Positions 1-9,584 of a stretch of DNA of 64,000 nucleotides are shown here, in pieces. The stretch's first letter is position 1. Each line of letters opens with the position of its first letter. Source of the stretch: Leeuwenhoekiella parthenopeia (GTDB taxonomy: Bacteria > Bacteroidota > Bacteroidia > Flavobacteriales > Flavobacteriaceae); NCBI RefSeq assembly GCF_020782115.1, contig NZ_JAJGMW010000001.1, forward strand, positions 280,126 to 344,125. Direction: 5' to 3'. The notes below the pieces were generated by a model. The model searched no databases, had not been told where the DNA came from, and was given only the letters and a program-made list of their open reading frames with translations. A program made the position numbers and the translations under genes.

Positions 1-468
1 ATAAGGATCATAGCCACCCTTGTGTCCCCCTACAAATTTATCATTGACAAACACCCGGGCTTCAAAATCAACTGCACCAAAATTGAGATTTATCTCGTAT
101 CCATCCCAATCCCTAGGGATGTTAAAATCACGTTTATACCAAGCAGTTTTAGATTCTAGTTGTCGCTGAATACCGCTCAAATAGGATTCCCAAGGAAACG
201 GAACCGTAATTTCTTCATTCAAACTTACAGGAAGTGCATCCCCAGGTTTAGCTTCACCAAATTGCCATTGACCATTTAGATTTTTCCAGCGCTCACGTAC
301 CATCGTGGGTCGTGGATACTCCGGAAGGGGATTGTATTTGTCCAAATCTGCGGCCCAGGGTGTAACCAAGGGTTTTTCAGCTTTTAAGTGAGTACTTTGT
401 ACGTTCTTTTGTTGAGCAAAGCCAGAAATGAAAATAAAAATTGAAATATAAAGAATACTCGCCTTCAT
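1..468 (-). CDS. GH2 family glycoside hydrolase, N-terminal part (cut by window edge)
   Basis: 156 codons are visible, starting at an ATG followed by a Sec signal peptide that ends near GFAQQ. After a linker comes YPRPTMVRERWKNLNGQWQF, the typical opening of the jelly-roll sugar-binding domain of GH2 enzymes (beta-galactosidase, beta-glucuronidase and relatives). It continues with a PFPWES...WYKRDF...GAVDFEARVFVNDKFVGGHKGGYDPY core. The catalytic barrel lies beyond the left edge, so substrate cannot be assigned. It is the last visible gene of the minus-strand PUL and would act in the periplasm on oligosaccharides released by the surface enzymes. The family call is firm; specificity is unknown. 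Confidence 0.85.
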   Translation of the reverse strand, partial: MKASILYISIFIFISGFAQQKNVQSTHLKAEKPLVTPWAADLDKYNPLPEYPRPTMVRERWKNLNGQWQFGEAKPGDALPVSLNEEITVPFPWESYLSGIQRQLESKTAWYKRDFNIPRDWDGYEINLNFGAVDFEARVFVNDKFVGGHKGGYDPY

Positions 469-726
469 AAATGTTTGTTTTAATGGAAATTTCTCTTTGC
501 GATAAATTCTGAAAGTTTTAGATCAAGAAATACAATCTATTAGTTGTGTTTCTGATAGTTCCCTTCAGCCACAGCTAGTGAAAACATAAATCAAGTTATG
601 GATGGCTTGAAAGCAGATTTACAGACACTATAACAACTTCCTTATAAAATTCTGAGCATTGAGCCTTATGCGCGGGTAAAAACACAAATATGCCAATTAA
701 AAATTATGCAAATTTCAATCTAAAGT

Positions 727-1593
727 TCAATGTTGCCCCTCCTTTAGGAAATCTTCTATTGGTATAAATTTTTTGAATTCTTTAATTTTAATGTTTCGAT
801 AGTAAATCTCCGCTGTTTCTGCTTGCAATCCTATTTCACCTTCACTCAAATCCATATTGGTGAGCACATTAACGACTTGACCATTAAGTTTAAAAATTGC
901 ATACTCATCTGCCATTACAATAAGTTCGCATTGATTCCATTTTCCATTAAGGGCGTTAAAATCAATTCCTGACCGAGCCCGGTGCTCGCCCCCACGGCGT
1001 TTTTGAACCCTTCCTCCTTCAGCTAGTGGTAAATAGGTATTCTCATCTGATGCTACCCAGTCAAAACCTGCCCCTGAATTCCATATATCGCCAGTATGAT
1101 TGAGTTTTTGAGTGTGATCATACCGCACCTGATATTCTATTCCCTTAGGCCAAATCTTAACGTCATAAACGTGAAAGTACAGACCGGCATCATATTGAAA
1201 CTGGTCAAAATTGTTGAATCGTTTCTCCCCCCATTTATATTCAAACCTAAAGATATACCTGCTGTATTTTTTGGGTGTGAAGAACATACAATGAGTGCCG
1301 CTTCGGTTTTCCTTATAACCATATTCGTCTGGGAAATCTTTAAAAACATGCAGTTCTCCATTTTCACCGGCAGTAAAGACACGTTCTGCAAGACCTTCTT
1401 CATTATCCCTGCATAAAAGGTTCCAGTTGCTCATATCTATACCGTTGTATAAAGACAGGAAACCTTCTTCAGAATTAATGACAGTTTCTGGACTTTTCTC
1501 AATAATAGCATCCCCTCTGAAAAATCTTTCGCTACAAGCAAAGACAGTTGAAAACACCGTTAAACTAATGAGCAAACTTTTTAAAGTAATCAT
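727..1593 (-). CDS. DUF1080 (3-keto-disaccharide hydrolase-like) lipoprotein
   Basis: 288 aa. The N-terminus is a lipoprotein signal (STVFAC, lipid Cys at about residue 20). The rest is a single concanavalin-like beta-sandwich of the DUF1080 family, seen in EGFLSLYNGIDMSNW near the start, YDAGLYFHVYD and GIEYQVRYDHTQ in the middle, and YRNIKIKEF at the end. Family members hydrolyse 3-keto-glycosides or simply bind glycans; which applies here cannot be told. It follows the DUF5060 gene by only 6 nt, so the two are probably co-transcribed. Full length for the family, with no internal damage seen. Confidence 0.8.
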   Translation of the reverse strand: MITLKSLLISLTVFSTVFACSERFFRGDAIIEKSPETVINSEEGFLSLYNGIDMSNWNLLCRDNEEGLAERVFTAGENGELHVFKDFPDEYGYKENRSGTHCMFFTPKKYSRYIFRFEYKWGEKRFNNFDQFQYDAGLYFHVYDVKIWPKGIEYQVRYDHTQKLNHTGDIWNSGAGFDWVASDENTYLPLAEGGRVQKRRGGEHRARSGIDFNALNGKWNQCELIVMADEYAIFKLNGQVVNVLTNMDLSEGEIGLQAETAEIYYRNIKIKEFKKFIPIEDFLKEGQH

Positions 1594-1599
1594 AGACTA

Positions 1600-3540
1600 T
1601 TATTTTTTAGTAATTACAACAGTCCAATCTTTTTGCTTCTTGTCAGGCGAAGTACCAAGTTTATGCATTCCCCCCCCTATTAGTTCAGTAATTTCTGTTT
1701 TCAATAACTTACCCCCAGTTTTTGGATTAAACCATTTCACATCAAATTTACCATTAATGCCGTTGAGATCCAGACTGGCTGTTTCCAAACTATTTATGTA
1801 GATAACATAAATTTCACCAGGCTTTGCAAAGCAATAAACTGTATTTTCATTATTGGAGTTGTTCACCAATTCATTGTGGTTTTCCATTTCCCAGTACGGA
1901 ACACTGTTTTTAAAAAAATTCATTGCAATCACTGCCTGATCCCAAAACAAATCGCGGGAGCGGTGATCTTGTGCAGTTATGTCAGAATGGGAGTGCTTGT
2001 AACCATAATACCACTCTGTACCCCAGCCACCTGCCATAAAAGTGCCCCATAAGCCGTTACGCCTGGCGTCATAGTGGTCTTTGTCCTCCTCATCGGGCAA
2101 TAAAGAATGCTGTGCATCGCCTGGTTCATCTACGGCAACAGCCCATGGTTTGCCCGATTCAGCAGATGCTTTGAGCCAATGCAGGACTTCGCCATGCACC
2201 ATGCTAAAATCAGCCTTGTGGGTTTGTATCGATGGACCGGTAAGTTTACAGTCTGGTCCTAAAAGATCTTCAAACGAATTCCCATTGTGTATGACTATGG
2301 GGTGGTGATAGGGATCGTGATCGAAAAAATACTGCGCCATACTTTTACGCTGCATTGTAAACTGCGGTGGTGTCTTATGATTCTTGACCCAGTCACCATT
2401 CTCTTCACCTAGATTCCAGTTCAATGCTAAGTGGTGACCAAATCGCGCAATTAATTCCCGGTAGTACAGCTTAGAATAAGCCCCTACCCCCCCATTATCA
2501 AGAAGGCCTTGATTTTCCATTTCCAAGGTTTTAAAATGTAGGAACATGCCTAACTTATCAGCGTGTTCAAATAGGATTTCCCACTGATCCAATTTAGAAA
2601 CATCCATGCGGTCATAGGTATCATAATCTATATAAGGAAATACATTTTGATCATCTCCTTTGATATTATTTGTGAGGAAAGAAAAAACATTCAGCCCCTT
2701 TTTTGCTAAATAATTAATAACCCCAATAATTGCTTTCCCTTTACCGTTTTGCCAGCTTGGATCACCTTCACCCCAATCTTTTAAATGTGGTTCCCAAGTC
2801 TTTACCAGTTCATCCTTGTGCCCATCATTGTGAAAAGTTCCATCAAAATCAACATATGCCAGGAAATTTTCAGGAGCGTCCGGTCCTACTTTTAGAAAAT
2901 ATTCTCCTGTTTCGGCAAACTGATAATAACGCTTACCAACATAATTTAACCGTCCTTTACTACGAAAGTCTCTTCCTGTTTTATCACTGGTGGCAATAGT
3001 AATTGACCCAGAGTTACCATCCATATATCCTCCGCTCTCACCGGGATCCTCACGGTCACTAACTGCTACCCAATTACCTTTTCTAAAGTCTACCTTGTAC
3101 TGCCACTCTCCTATTTGATCTGGTGCAAAATGTACTTTCCACTTATCTCCAGCTGTTGCAGAAGTTTCGCTTGCCATTCCATCTGCAGCAAAATAGCCAG
3201 GAATCTTATAAACCGCACCACTAGAGATGTGTTTAAAAGTAACATCTAAACGATAGTTCATAAATGGATTTGGCTGTGCAGTTTCTGATGATTCTGGGCC
3301 ATCAAATGTTAACGTGATTTTATGCCATTTCTTTAGTTCTCCTGTTACTTCTACAGAACCTTGAAGCCAACTTTGCATTTGATCTGATTTGTTAGCTATT
3401 CCATAGAAATTGCATTTGTCATCCTTTATCGTATTCAGGCGTTCAGAATCAGAATAAGAACCATTATCAGAATTTAGAGCTAAGGAGCAAGGAATCTTTA
3501 TTAGTCCCAAAACAACATATAATAAAATAATGATTTTCAT
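1600..3540 (-). CDS. DUF5060-domain glycosidase-like protein with C-terminal collagen-binding-like domain
   Basis: The open frame extends 7 codons upstream, but the ATG at 3540 is preferred because it begins a clean signal peptide (MKIIILLYVVLGLIKIPCSLA). About residues 60-140 match a DUF5060 beta-sandwich (ELKKWHKITLTFDGP, FMNYRLDVTF, GEWQYKV). A long middle section looks like a (beta/alpha)8 barrel, with NWNLGEENGDW and AVDEPGDA as candidate carboxylate sites. The last 90 residues (YCFAKPGEIYVIYINSL, VKWFNPKTGG) resemble the 'putative collagen-binding' domain often fused to such barrels. These proteins occur in PULs, but few have a proven substrate. Likely periplasmic or surface hydrolase. 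Confidence 0.7.
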   Translation of the reverse strand: MKIIILLYVVLGLIKIPCSLALNSDNGSYSDSERLNTIKDDKCNFYGIANKSDQMQSWLQGSVEVTGELKKWHKITLTFDGPESSETAQPNPFMNYRLDVTFKHISSGAVYKIPGYFAADGMASETSATAGDKWKVHFAPDQIGEWQYKVDFRKGNWVAVSDREDPGESGGYMDGNSGSITIATSDKTGRDFRSKGRLNYVGKRYYQFAETGEYFLKVGPDAPENFLAYVDFDGTFHNDGHKDELVKTWEPHLKDWGEGDPSWQNGKGKAIIGVINYLAKKGLNVFSFLTNNIKGDDQNVFPYIDYDTYDRMDVSKLDQWEILFEHADKLGMFLHFKTLEMENQGLLDNGGVGAYSKLYYRELIARFGHHLALNWNLGEENGDWVKNHKTPPQFTMQRKSMAQYFFDHDPYHHPIVIHNGNSFEDLLGPDCKLTGPSIQTHKADFSMVHGEVLHWLKASAESGKPWAVAVDEPGDAQHSLLPDEEDKDHYDARRNGLWGTFMAGGWGTEWYYGYKHSHSDITAQDHRSRDLFWDQAVIAMNFFKNSVPYWEMENHNELVNNSNNENTVYCFAKPGEIYVIYINSLETASLDLNGINGKFDVKWFNPKTGGKLLKTEITELIGGGMHKLGTSPDKKQKDWTVVITKK

Positions 3541-3691
3541 TTTAGAAAAATAATAGCACACAGAATGTTAGTAAAATGAATATTAATATCGCTGTAGCAA
3601 TTTTGTATTCGCCGTACAATTTTTTAAAAAAAATTATCAAATTAGATCGTTGAAGATTATAGATCATGAATTGGATACTATTCTTACCGTG

Positions 3692-4759
3692 CTAGTCTTC
3701 GCTTAGTATAATATTGAATTCTTCAAATCGGAGATCGTCATTTCTAAAGACTAAGGTGTCATTTACACGGTGGTTTGCTCCATTCGTATCAGTATATGTA
3801 TATTCTAAAAACATTGTTTTTCTAGACTCTTCACCCCAAATTTCAGCTCCCTGATCATCACGTGTTAAAAAGGTGCCTGAACCTTCAATGTTCAAATCTG
3901 AATCCTCCCGGCCCGTAATGCTTATTGAGTTACCATTTATCACTAAATTCAGTCCATACTCGCCAGCTCCCGTATTATTTCCTATTCTATTTGTTGCTAC
4001 GGAAGTTAGACTGGTTGTGAAAACCTCAGTCAGAATGTTTCTAACCAAATCTTCAGTATTATAAATAACAGTATCAGTTGGTGAGCCCGTTGCGTCTAAA
4101 GTAACATCTGCACCTTTTTGTAAATAAACTCCGTGATATTTATTGATGTACTTTACAGCAAACAAAGTGAAATTTCGGGGCTCTTGATTTACTTGATAAT
4201 CATCTGAAGATCTTGGATCTGGGTCTGTAACTTCATCTAAAGGCATACCATCCAAAACATCGTAATCTCCTGGTTCAATTTTTAAGGGAATTACGTAATT
4301 GGCGGAAAGTGCTAAAGGATCATTAAAGAATTCATCTGTGAGACTTACCCTCAAAAGCCCACTAAAACTACCACTTGGAATGGTAACTTCACTATTTGAA
4401 GCCAAAGTGTAATAAGATGATGGCATTAATTGTACCGGTCTCTCGTCGTCTGCAAAAAATGCGTCATTTACCAATTCAGGAGCTAATGCTATGTTGATGA
4501 CCCGATTACGTTCATTAGAACGCAGTCCTCCAATTGCCACGCCAATATTAAATGATCTTTCAAGGTCAATAGAATTATCAATTCTACTATCTTCCTGAAG
4601 AGAGATGGTTCTAATTGGATACTTTATTGGGAAATACACATTTTGTATTTCAAAGTCATCAAAATCCTGTTCTTGATTTTCGCAACCTAATGTTATACAG
4701 GCTAATAATAGCAGTGAGCATAACCGAATTGAAAACAATTTTAGAGTTAAATTTTTCAT
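3692..4759 (-). CDS. DUF1735-type surface lipoprotein, SusE-position glycan-binding protein
   Basis: 355 aa with a lipobox ending TLGC (lipid Cys about residue 26). The N-terminal third (VYFPIKYPIRTISLQEDSRIDNSIDLE...) has the form of a DUF1735 / BT_3987-like N-terminal domain. The C-terminal half, starting at KYINKYHGVYLQKGADV, is the domain that commonly follows it. The gene starts 1 nt after the SusD stop, the position normally taken by SusE/SusF-like surface glycan-binding proteins. It probably helps hold the polysaccharide at the outer membrane. No catalytic motif is seen. Confidence 0.75.
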   Translation of the reverse strand: MKNLTLKLFSIRLCSLLLLACITLGCENQEQDFDDFEIQNVYFPIKYPIRTISLQEDSRIDNSIDLERSFNIGVAIGGLRSNERNRVINIALAPELVNDAFFADDERPVQLMPSSYYTLASNSEVTIPSGSFSGLLRVSLTDEFFNDPLALSANYVIPLKIEPGDYDVLDGMPLDEVTDPDPRSSDDYQVNQEPRNFTLFAVKYINKYHGVYLQKGADVTLDATGSPTDTVIYNTEDLVRNILTEVFTTSLTSVATNRIGNNTGAGEYGLNLVINGNSISITGREDSDLNIEGSGTFLTRDDQGAEIWGEESRKTMFLEYTYTDTNGANHRVNDTLVFRNDDLRFEEFNIILSED

Positions 4760-4760
4760 T

Positions 4761-6470
4761 TTAGTATCCTTGATTTTGAATTATTGAATATTTCTGTGTT
4801 TCTGCTAGTGGGATTGGTCCATAAATTTGAAATGGCATATAATCTCTTACGCTTGCCTCAAAAACTTCAAAGCTTGTGGCATCTGGAGAAATACGTAATC
4901 CTCTAACATTTTCATCTATTAAATCCGTTTTAGACCATCGTCTTATATCCCAAAAGCGATTGCCTTCAAATGACAATTCTATCCGTCTTTCGTTGTGTAT
5001 AAGAGTTCGCATCGCTGCTGTATTTGTAATCGAATCAACATAATCTGTACTCGTGATACCTCCTCTTAAACGGATAGCGTTGATAACTTGACGCGGAGTA
5101 ATGCCATTTATTTCAAAATCTGGCCCTCCTGCTTCATTTGCAGCTTCTGCAAAGTTCAATAACAATTCCGTAAACCTGGCATAGGTATAAAAATGCGAAG
5201 CCCCTTGTGGTTGCCCATTACCGGGTAGATTTACATCCTCATTCATAAATTTTCTTAAATAGTATCCCGTTATTGTTGAATTTTGATTAAATGCTAAAGC
5301 ATCAACGTTGGGATTACTAGCTCCGTCAGCATTTAGTCGAGTATTAATGATTTTCCCATCAAAATTTAAACCGTCATAAATGACATATTTGGCAAGTCTC
5401 GGGTCGCGATTAGCGTATGGATTATTGGGATTATAACTGGAAGACATATTAATAGGTTCTCCATTTCGCATAGGAAAGGTGTCTACAAAATTTTGACTAG
5501 GATTTGTGGATCCGTTTCCAAATAAAGATGGAGGGTAATTAGCTCCTTCCATACCTCTTTGATTTGTAGCATTTGTAGAAGCCCAAATAACCTCATTAGA
5601 ATTATTTCTTAAATAGAAGTCAACATCTTGTGGTGATAAATTCAATCCGCCATAATCCTCAATCGCCTCAGCTGCGTACTGAGCTGCTTCATCCCAGGTT
5701 GTTGCATTAGAATTTGAATAAGCCGGGCTTGCAGCATACAGAGCCAATTTAGAACGGATTAATTTTACTGCTAATCCGTTAATTCTATTTTCATTGCGCG
5801 CACCATAAACCCGGTCAACATCAATAACTCCTGAGTCTGTCCATTTATCAGGTAATCCTCCTTCTTCTAATGCAGCATTACAATCAGCAAGAATGTAATT
5901 ATAACATTCAACAAAAGTAGATCTTGGGATTTCCAGATTGTCTTGAGGATCAAGTACCCCATCCACAATAGGAAAGCCAAGAAGTTCGCCATTAGTACCA
6001 ATACCAGCATGTGCCTGTAGTAATTGAAAATTCCAATAAGCTCTTAACCCCCTTGCTTCAGCTACAATGCGATTACTAAAATTGGAGTTCATAGTAGGGT
6101 CTGGAAACCATTGTACCCGATCTTCATTCTCTAAAAAGGTATTTAAATACAGATTTACTTCGTAAACCTGATTCCATATCGCAATTGGATTTAAGGCTGA
6201 ATTCCATCCGCCCTGATTCATTGCATTTAAATTAGAACCCACATTATTAGTTGCTGCATCATCACTTACAACATCAATATTAAAGTTATAGGACGTTGGC
6301 AATCTATCATAGGCCACAAGCAGCCAACCCTCTGCAATTTCAGGAGTTGCAACAACTTCATCTTCTACTAGTCGGTTATCCGGATTTTCTGCCAAAAACT
6401 CATCACAACCAATTAGGAAAATTCCTAAAAAGCAAAGAAGTCCGGCAGAGAGTATATTTATTTTCATCAT
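4761..6470 (-). CDS. SusD/RagB-family outer-membrane nutrient-binding lipoprotein (PUL pair 1)
   Basis: 569 aa. Two adjacent ATGs (6470 and 6467) precede a lipoprotein signal ending LIGCDEF. The TPR-rich SusD fold is visible through EARGLRAYWNFQLLQAHAG, AVKLIRSKLALYAASPAYS, the ELLLNFAEAANEAGG helix and the C-terminal RRIELSFEGNRFWDIRRWSK block, all standard for the family. SusD proteins form the lid of the SusC transporter and bind its ligand. The gene begins 8 nt after the stop of the SusC gene upstream in transcription, so the pair is translated from one message. Confidence 0.93.
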   Translation of the reverse strand: MMKINILSAGLLCFLGIFLIGCDEFLAENPDNRLVEDEVVATPEIAEGWLLVAYDRLPTSYNFNIDVVSDDAATNNVGSNLNAMNQGGWNSALNPIAIWNQVYEVNLYLNTFLENEDRVQWFPDPTMNSNFSNRIVAEARGLRAYWNFQLLQAHAGIGTNGELLGFPIVDGVLDPQDNLEIPRSTFVECYNYILADCNAALEEGGLPDKWTDSGVIDVDRVYGARNENRINGLAVKLIRSKLALYAASPAYSNSNATTWDEAAQYAAEAIEDYGGLNLSPQDVDFYLRNNSNEVIWASTNATNQRGMEGANYPPSLFGNGSTNPSQNFVDTFPMRNGEPINMSSSYNPNNPYANRDPRLAKYVIYDGLNFDGKIINTRLNADGASNPNVDALAFNQNSTITGYYLRKFMNEDVNLPGNGQPQGASHFYTYARFTELLLNFAEAANEAGGPDFEINGITPRQVINAIRLRGGITSTDYVDSITNTAAMRTLIHNERRIELSFEGNRFWDIRRWSKTDLIDENVRGLRISPDATSFEVFEASVRDYMPFQIYGPIPLAETQKYSIIQNQGY

Positions 6471-6478
6471 ATGTAACT

Positions 6479-9400
6479 TTAAAATGTTGTATTAAGACCT
6501 AAAGCGAAACCAGATGTCTGTGGTGAAGATCCAACCCCAAAATTGAGGTTTGTAAATTCTTTATTCTTGTTGAAGGAAACGACATCAATACCTCTAAGGT
6601 AGATTTTCAAATCCTTAATCCCGCTTGTTTCGTTTGTTCTAAAATTATATCCTAACTGTATGGCAGGTATGTTGAAAAAATTATTTTCATACAGCCAAAA
6701 GCTTGAATTCCTATTATTATTACTGTTGTTCCCGGATGATAATCTGGGAATAGTGGCATTTACATCAGTATTACCCGGTCCATAGGCATCTAATGCATAC
6801 ACCGAATATTTATCCTGCCCGGAAAACCGGAAGTAACTCCCGTTTCTAAATTGATCCTGCCCAAATTGTCCTACGCCTAAAACATAAAACTGCCAATTCT
6901 TGTAGTTTAAATTTAAGCTCACACCATACTGCATATCGGGACGATTACTACCAATTATTCTTTGATCATCTACATCTATTACCCCATCACCATTGAGGTC
7001 AATATATTTGATATCTCCTGGCTGTACACTACCAAATGTAGGTTGTGGAAGCTCACTTCTCAAAGTACCATCTGGGTTGAAGTCATCAGGACCCAACAGT
7101 CCATCTGCAACGTAACTAAATATAGAACCTGAGGGTTGACCAGTAGCTACACGATACTGTGAATCGTCACTATAGATAGGCTCTTCAAATTTTTCGACAA
7201 CTGATTTATTGTAAATACCCGTAAATCCAATTTCCATTTTAAAATCTTCTCCGATATCATTTTTTATATTAAGCTGATACTCCAGACCTTTATCGACAAA
7301 AGAATTATTATTAGCTGTTATTATATAACCTGTTAGAGCCGGTGTGGAACTATTCAATTGAGTTACTAGATCATAAGATCTGCTTCGGAAATAGCTAGCT
7401 CTAAGCGTAACGGTGTTATTAAACAATTCGGCATCAAAACCAAAATTCACATCAAACCGCTTTTGAAAATCAATAGGACTTCCCACCTGATCATAAAGAA
7501 GGATCTGATTTCGGGTTGCATTGAAACCAGTCGTATTATTGTAATTAAAAAATCCTGCTCTACTAAATGAGGTCTGGTATAAGAAGTTTCCATCAAAACT
7601 ATCATTCAATGTAAGTCCTGCTGTGCCCCTTAATTTTAAATAATTAAAAATATCTGACTTCTCAAACCAATCCTCGTTACTAATTAACCAACCTAATCCT
7701 CCCGTAGGCGAAAAACCATAGCGATTACCTGGAGCAAGCTTCTGCGATCCTATATAAGCACCACTAAATTCAACAATATATTTTTCTGCGAGCATGTAAT
7801 TAGCACGCAAACCAAACGTGAGTCTTTTTAAATCCTGTGTTGTCCCAGGTAGTGTTTGCTGTGTGCGGTAAGCTAAAGCAGTAATATCAATAGCGTGATC
7901 AGCAAAACTTCTTTCGTAATTTAATGTACCATAAAAACCCAATTGTCTATTAAATGCAGCTTCACTACTACTTACATTACGTTGATTAATAGGTTGATCG
8001 ACTCCAATAATTGAAACCGCCAAACTGTCTTGTCCTGCTTGATTTTCCAAAAATTGAGGTTGATAAACAGCATACTGGCTACTTTGATTTTCTACAGAAC
8101 GATTAAAAAAATCAAAGGTCAATTTACCACTCGCTGTTAAACCTTTTGTGATGAAACTTAGATCCCAATCCAAACCGGTATTAAATTGCAAATAGCGATC
8201 ATTAATATTTTTAATCCCACGATTGGTCAAGTCTCCTATTAAGTTCCTTTGAAAATTTGCGTTACCCCCAAGAAGAAACTGTCCATCAATTAGCGAAGCA
8301 TTTGAGAGATTGTCAATATTATCAACCCTATCAATGGGGATTAATAAAGGATAATCATTTGGTCTGGTGTTTTGAAGGATGGTCCAAAAATCACTCTGAA
8401 TAACACCTTCATTATTAACATCAAAAACATCCGGAGTTTTGAAATAATCCAAAACAACAATAGCATCTAAATTAGCTTTTAATCTATCAGATAGTTTGTA
8501 ATCTGTATTGGCTCTAAGGTTCAATCGGGTTGATTGATCTCCTTTGCCATAAGCAATCCAACCCTCACTTTGGTTCGCACCCAAATTAAGAAAGTATTGT
8601 ACCTTCTCATTTCCGCCAGAAGCCTCAAGGTTGACGTCAAAACTATTAATAAGCCTGCTTACAAACCGATTTCCGTATAAGTCATTGTCTGGATAACGCA
8701 CAGGATCTACACCAGAACGTGTAGCGTCAATCATATCCTGACTATAAGTAGTTGATGCTCCATCATTTATTCTTGCCTGATTAAAGGCTGTCATATAATC
8801 AGCTGCTCCCAAGTAATCTGGTAAAGCTCTTGGTACAATAAACTGATTATCGTACCGTACACGAATTTTATTTTGAAATGCCTCACCTCTTCTTGTAGTA
8901 ATCAAAATAACCCCTTGATCTGCCGCAGCCCCATAAAGAACTTTCGATACAGGATCTTTTAAAACAGTGATTTTTTCAACCTCGGTAAGATTAATAAATT
9001 CAATGGGACGAGGTATCCCATCTACTACATAGATTGCAGAACCTATACCTAGAATATTATTACCGTTACGTACACCTCCTACTTTACCATTAATGGCACT
9101 GCCCACTCCGATACGTTGGTCTTGCTCAAGATGATCTTGCTGTACGTCAACCTCTACTACTGAGCCTACTAATTTTCCTTCCGGTAAACTTCCAAAGGGT
9201 AATTGAATACGATCTTCTGACCCCAAGCGAGACTCATTATTTACCAAAACAATGTTAATATTCTGAAGACTGTCAGCCTGTAATTCAACATATTGTGTAG
9301 CGAAGGCTTCTTTATCGATTCTTATCATTTCGGGTTCTACCATCTTGAATTGGAATTTTCCATTTGCATCTGTATAGGTTCTCTTTCCATTTAAAGACGA

Positions 9401-9547
9401 TATACGTACGTTCTCAATAGGTTCTCCAATTTGATTTTTTACGGTACCTGAAATGGTGCTACCCTCAGCCCTATTTTGAGCATTCATACTGAATGACAGG
9501 CAGAACGTAAATAAGACAAATAGTATATTTTTAAACACTTTGTTCAT
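6479..9547 (-). CDS. SusC/RagA-family TonB-dependent transporter (PUL pair 1)
   Basis: 1022 aa with a signal peptide ending SMNAQ. A carboxypeptidase-D-like regulatory domain follows (TISGTVKNQIGEPIENVRI...), then a plug domain with the diagnostic YVVDGIPRP, EVEKITVLKDPVSKVLYGAAADQGVILITTRRG series, and a long 22-strand barrel ending in an aromatic residue (GLNTTF). The plug is more divergent than that of the partner pair: the usual YG-TQK box is replaced by LVGSVVEVDVQQDHLEQD. Imports oligosaccharides across the outer membrane with its SusD partner, probably after surface cleavage by the secreted enzymes of this locus. Confidence 0.93.
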   Translation of the reverse strand: MNKVFKNILFVLFTFCLSFSMNAQNRAEGSTISGTVKNQIGEPIENVRISSLNGKRTYTDANGKFQFKMVEPEMIRIDKEAFATQYVELQADSLQNINIVLVNNESRLGSEDRIQLPFGSLPEGKLVGSVVEVDVQQDHLEQDQRIGVGSAINGKVGGVRNGNNILGIGSAIYVVDGIPRPIEFINLTEVEKITVLKDPVSKVLYGAAADQGVILITTRRGEAFQNKIRVRYDNQFIVPRALPDYLGAADYMTAFNQARINDGASTTYSQDMIDATRSGVDPVRYPDNDLYGNRFVSRLINSFDVNLEASGGNEKVQYFLNLGANQSEGWIAYGKGDQSTRLNLRANTDYKLSDRLKANLDAIVVLDYFKTPDVFDVNNEGVIQSDFWTILQNTRPNDYPLLIPIDRVDNIDNLSNASLIDGQFLLGGNANFQRNLIGDLTNRGIKNINDRYLQFNTGLDWDLSFITKGLTASGKLTFDFFNRSVENQSSQYAVYQPQFLENQAGQDSLAVSIIGVDQPINQRNVSSSEAAFNRQLGFYGTLNYERSFADHAIDITALAYRTQQTLPGTTQDLKRLTFGLRANYMLAEKYIVEFSGAYIGSQKLAPGNRYGFSPTGGLGWLISNEDWFEKSDIFNYLKLRGTAGLTLNDSFDGNFLYQTSFSRAGFFNYNNTTGFNATRNQILLYDQVGSPIDFQKRFDVNFGFDAELFNNTVTLRASYFRSRSYDLVTQLNSSTPALTGYIITANNNSFVDKGLEYQLNIKNDIGEDFKMEIGFTGIYNKSVVEKFEEPIYSDDSQYRVATGQPSGSIFSYVADGLLGPDDFNPDGTLRSELPQPTFGSVQPGDIKYIDLNGDGVIDVDDQRIIGSNRPDMQYGVSLNLNYKNWQFYVLGVGQFGQDQFRNGSYFRFSGQDKYSVYALDAYGPGNTDVNATIPRLSSGNNSNNNRNSSFWLYENNFFNIPAIQLGYNFRTNETSGIKDLKIYLRGIDVVSFNKNKEFTNLNFGVGSSPQTSGFALGLNTTF

Positions 9548-9584
9548 TTCTTTGAATTATGAGTTAGTTAATAAGGATTCCGAT

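Noticed and set aside
1096..1416. Plus-strand frame of 106 codons opposite the DUF1080 gene
   Set aside because: Antisense shadow of a well-supported gene, without any domain.
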